Origin: Paraburkholderia kururiensis
GTDB taxonomy: Bacteria > Pseudomonadota > Gammaproteobacteria > Burkholderiales > Burkholderiaceae
DNA length: 64,000 bases
Assembly (NCBI RefSeq): GCF_034424375.1
Contig: NZ_CP139965.1
Span: 1,054,001 to 1,118,000 of the forward strand
Direction: 5' to 3'
Shown here: positions 61,326 to 64,000 of the stretch, in pieces
Numbering within the stretch: position 1 is the stretch's first letter
Layout: every line of letters begins with the position of its first letter
Made by a program: the position numbers and the translations under genes
Notes under the pieces: model-generated
Databases searched by the model: none
Told to the model about the DNA's origin: nothing
What the model saw: the letters and a program-made list of their open reading frames with translations, nothing else

Positions 61326-62237
61326 ATGACGCAGCGCCTTGTCACCGGCCTCAGAGGAATCGAGATCGGCGTGCCGGATCTCGAACTGGCCGCCCGCTTT
61401 TACGCGGACACCTGGCATCTCGCCGAACTCACGCGGCGCCCGGGAAAGGTCTATTTCCGCGGGACAGGCGCGGCACATCACATCCTCACGCTTGCTCAAA
61501 GCGAACGTGCCGACGTGCGCGCCATCGAGTTCAGCGTGGCCGACGTGGCGCATCTCGATACGCTCGCGCAATCCATCGTGCGGCATGGCGGCACCGTGGT
61601 GTCCGGGCCGGCGCCTACCACGATGCCGGGCGGCGGCACGCAGCTCGAAGCGCTCGACCCGCAAGGGCGCGTGCTGCGCTTCATTGCGGGCGACCGCAGC
61701 CACGCAGACACGCAAAGCGTGAAGGACCGCCCCATCAAGATCACGCACGTCGTGCTCAACAGCGAGAACGTGGTGGCGGCGCAGGCGTTCTTCGAAAACG
61801 CTCTGGGGTTCACGCTGTCGGACCGCACGCGCATCATGGCCTTCATGCGCTGTTCGAGCGACCACCACTGCATCGCGCTTGCGGATGCGCAGGAGAACTC
61901 GCTTAATCACATCGCCTTCCTGATGCCGGACCTCGATTCCGTGATGCGCGGCGGCGGCCGCATGAACGACGCGGGCTATCCCGTGGAGTGGGGCGTGGGG
62001 CGCCACGGGCCGGGCAACAACGTGTTCGCGTATTTCCTCGGCCCCGCCGATTTCGTCATCGAGTACACAGCCGAGGTGCTGCAGGTGGACGACACCTACC
62101 GCACGGGCGGGCCGGACGACTGGAAGTGGCCGCCTGGGCGCATCGATCAATGGGGCGTGGGACGCGCGCCCTCCGAGCGCCTCAAGACCGCGCAGAAAAC
62201 CATCTTCTTTCGCGCGCCGCAAGCCGATGAAAACTGA
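61326..62237 (+). CDS. VOC-family extradiol ring-cleavage dioxygenase
   Basis: A 303-residue two-module VOC protein. The C-terminal module carries the 2-His-1-carboxylate Fe site: H141 (ITHVVLNSENV), H195 (SLNHIAFLM), E246 (FVIEYTAEV). The N-terminal module (GIEIGVPDLELAARFYADTW) lacks the ligands, as in type I extradiol enzymes. These cleave catechol-type rings next to the hydroxyl pair to give hydroxymuconate semialdehydes. Start is ATG 61326 with GGAGC upstream. With the hydroxylase at 63197 and the FAH hydrolase it defines a meta-cleavage route. Confidence 0.88.
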   Translation: MTQRLVTGLRGIEIGVPDLELAARFYADTWHLAELTRRPGKVYFRGTGAAHHILTLAQSERADVRAIEFSVADVAHLDTLAQSIVRHGGTVVSGPAPTTMPGGGTQLEALDPQGRVLRFIAGDRSHADTQSVKDRPIKITHVVLNSENVVAAQAFFENALGFTLSDRTRIMAFMRCSSDHHCIALADAQENSLNHIAFLMPDLDSVMRGGGRMNDAGYPVEWGVGRHGPGNNVFAYFLGPADFVIEYTAEVLQVDDTYRTGGPDDWKWPPGRIDQWGVGRAPSERLKTAQKTIFFRAPQADEN

Positions 62238-62312
62238 GCGGCAACCGCACGCGCTGAACTGAACGAACGTTTCCCTTCAACCGACTGATCCATCCGATTA
62301 CCCGAATACATC

Positions 62313-63194
62313 ATGAAACTGGTTACTTTCCGATCGCGCGTCGCCACGCCGGGCGACACCACCCGCCTGGGCGTTCTGGACGGCGAGCATGTCGTCGATC
62401 TCAACAAGGCCGACGCCTCGGTGCCGGCGGATCTGCGTGCGGCGCTGAAGGCCGGCGTTGACCTGAACGCGGCCGCGCAGCGCGCTATCGCAAGCGGCGA
62501 GCATCGCGCGCCGTACGCGTCGCTGGATCTGGCGCCCGTCGTGCCCGAGCCGGGCAAGATCGTGTGCCTCGGCCACAATTACTACGACCACGCGAAAGAG
62601 GGCGGCAATCTGAAGCCCGTTTATCCGCTCATCTTCTTTCGCGGTGCCTCTTCGTTGATCGCGCACGAAGACCCGGTGATCCGTCCGCGCGTATCGGAAA
62701 AGCTCGATTACGAAGCCGAACTGATGATCGTGATCGGCAAGCGGGCGCGCCACGTGAAGCGCGAAAACGCGCTCGACTACGTATTCGGCTACGCGTGCTT
62801 CAACGACGTTTCGGTGCGCGACTATCAGAAGCGCACGACGCAGTGGACCATCGGCAAGAACTTCGACGGCACGGGCGCCTTCGGTCCGTGGCTCGTCACG
62901 GCCGACGATCTGCCGCCCGGTGCCGAAGGCCTCACGTTGCGCCTCATTCTCAACGGACAGGTGATGCAGCAGGCCAACACGAGCGACATGATCTGGGGCG
63001 TGGCCGAAACCATCGAACTGCTGACCGAGTGCCTGACGCTCGAACCCGGCGACGTGGTGGCGATGGGCACACCCGCCGGCGTGGGCTGGGCGCGTGACCC
63101 TTCGGTGTGGCTCAGGCATGGCGATGTGGTGGAAGTGGACATCGAACGCGTGGGCCGTCTGCGCAACACGGTGCAGGACGAAGCGGGTGCGTGA
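62313..63194 (+). CDS. Fumarylacetoacetate hydrolase family protein
   Basis: A 293-residue FAH-fold enzyme, start after a 75-bp gap. Signature segments are IVCLGHNYYDHAKEGG, SEKLDYEAELMIVIGK (Glu ligands), YVFGYACFNDVSVRDYQKRT, and MGTPAGVGWARDPSVWLRHG. FAH-fold enzymes hydrolyse C-C bonds of beta-diketo acids or isomerise/decarboxylate oxoacids from ring cleavage. Position between dioxygenase and hydroxylase supports processing of the ring-cleavage product. Confidence 0.93.
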   Translation: MKLVTFRSRVATPGDTTRLGVLDGEHVVDLNKADASVPADLRAALKAGVDLNAAAQRAIASGEHRAPYASLDLAPVVPEPGKIVCLGHNYYDHAKEGGNLKPVYPLIFFRGASSLIAHEDPVIRPRVSEKLDYEAELMIVIGKRARHVKRENALDYVFGYACFNDVSVRDYQKRTTQWTIGKNFDGTGAFGPWLVTADDLPPGAEGLTLRLILNGQVMQQANTSDMIWGVAETIELLTECLTLEPGDVVAMGTPAGVGWARDPSVWLRHGDVVEVDIERVGRLRNTVQDEAGA

Positions 63195-63196
63195 CG

Positions 63197-64000
63197 ATGG
63201 CGACGAGTAACCATTACGAAGTGATCGTGGTCGGCTTCGGGCCGTCCGGCGCCGTGGCAACCGCTTTGCTTGGGCAGCTTGGGCGCAAGGTGCTGTGCGT
63301 GGACCGCGCGCGCGAGGTGTACGACAAGCCGCGCGCCATCGCCGTGGATCACGAGATCATGCGCGTGTTCCAGGGCCTTGGCGTGGTGGATCGCATTGCC
63401 GAACACATCGCCGTGTTTCCGCCTTCGGAGTACTACGGCGTGGACGGCCAGCTCATCAAACGCATCGACACGGTGCCCAAGCCCTGGCCCCTCGGCTACA
63501 TGCCCACCATGGTGTTCACGCAGCCTCCGGTGGAAGCGGCGTTGCGCGAGCATGCGAGCGCGTATGAATCGGTCGAGGTGGCGCTCGGCACGGAACTGGT
63601 GAGCTTCGAGCAAACCGCGCACGGCGTGAGCGTTCAACTGAAAGACGACACGGGCGCGACGCGCGCCGTCACGTGCGATTACCTCATCGGCTGCGACGGC
63701 GCATCGAGCACGGTGCGCACGCAATTGGGCATTGCCTACGAAGACCTCGTGTTCGACGAGCCGTGGCTCGTGGTGGATGTGCGCGTGAACGAAAGCGGCC
63801 TTGCGAAGCTGCCGAAGGTGGCGGTGCAGTATTGCGAGCCGTCGCGGCCGTGCACCTATGTCGTCGGGCCGGGCGCACACCGTCGGTGGGAAATCATGCT
63901 GATGCCCGGCGAAGACCCGCGCGAGATGCAGACCGAGGCACAGGTGTGGAAGCTGCTGTCGCGCTGGCTTTCGCCCGAAGACGGTCAACTGTGGCGCGCC
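63197..64000 (+). CDS. FAD-dependent aromatic monooxygenase (MhpA-like), 3' end outside window
   Basis: The visible 268 residues carry the FAD motif VIVVGFGPSGAVATALLGQL, the GD-type DGASS motif (LIGCDGASSTVRTQLGI), and the PRAIAVDHEIMRVFQGLGV segment typical of 3-(3-hydroxyphenyl)propionate hydroxylase and related class A flavoprotein monooxygenases. It hydroxylates an aromatic acid or phenol at the ring to prepare it for the extradiol dioxygenase. Start ATG 63197 is 2 bases after the FAH stop. The C-terminal half lies beyond the window; the exact substrate is unknown. Confidence 0.9.
   Translation, partial: MATSNHYEVIVVGFGPSGAVATALLGQLGRKVLCVDRAREVYDKPRAIAVDHEIMRVFQGLGVVDRIAEHIAVFPPSEYYGVDGQLIKRIDTVPKPWPLGYMPTMVFTQPPVEAALREHASAYESVEVALGTELVSFEQTAHGVSVQLKDDTGATRAVTCDYLIGCDGASSTVRTQLGIAYEDLVFDEPWLVVDVRVNESGLAKLPKVAVQYCEPSRPCTYVVGPGAHRRWEIMLMPGEDPREMQTEAQVWKLLSRWLSPEDGQLWRA

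Overview
The window looks like a chromosomal segment of a Burkholderiales bacterium, most likely Paraburkholderia or Burkholderia. The evidence is uniformly high GC, the order tsaD / rpsU / yqeY / dnaG / rpoD / tRNA, Burkholderia-style porin, RND efflux and chemoreceptor proteins, and many LysR/GntR-controlled catabolic operons. The genus is an inference; no rRNA is present.

Layout. (1) 1-7990: conserved core with tsaD (cut by the window edge), a BaiN/YhiN-type flavoprotein, and the macromolecular-synthesis block rpsU-yqeY-dnaG-rpoD, with extended -10 promoters before rpsU and rpoD and intrinsic terminators after them. A tRNA-like gene with anticodon CAT but a long variable arm follows. (2) 8000-25000: an accessory type VI secretion (T6SS) effector island. 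It holds an orphan tssF, a vgrG, a DUF2169 adaptor, a DUF4150/PAAR-like effector with a probable nuclease tip, immunity genes, an ankyrin lipoprotein, a Tde-type (Ntox15) DNase effector split by an IS5-family element, its Tdi-type immunity gene, and a decayed second toxin tip with a surviving immunity gene. IS66 and IS5-family debris marks repeated rearrangement. (3) 25000-26000: an H-NS-like silencer with two DNA-binding domains and a histone-H1-like tail sits at the island edge. (4) 26000-31000: a LysR regulator diverges from a tightly coupled five-gene operon (PanE-like, VOC, MaoC, CaiB, AroE-like) for an unidentified acyl-CoA or cyclic-acid pathway. (5) 31000-38000: an OccR-like LysR regulator diverges from an amino-acid/opine-type uptake and oxidation cassette (two FAD oxidases, ABC transporter, SDR). 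(6) 38000-44000: an MFS transporter, then a histidine kinase and NtrC-type regulator followed by a near-perfect sigma-54 promoter driving two proteins built from four copies of one small domain. (7) 44000-58000: three chemoreceptors, a complete RND efflux operon and a divergent two-component system. (8) 57600-64000: a porin and an aromatic meta-cleavage operon under a GntR/FadR-type regulator, with a repeated operator-like motif at three promoters.

The most interesting items are the class-II-shaped CAT tRNA, the effector island with toxin-tip exchange scars at a repeated coiled-coil linker, the tandemly duplicated immunity domain, the sigma-54 circuit with a private target operon, and the unassigned LysR operon with its nested palindromic operator. 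All assignments are from reading the sequence; no database search was run.
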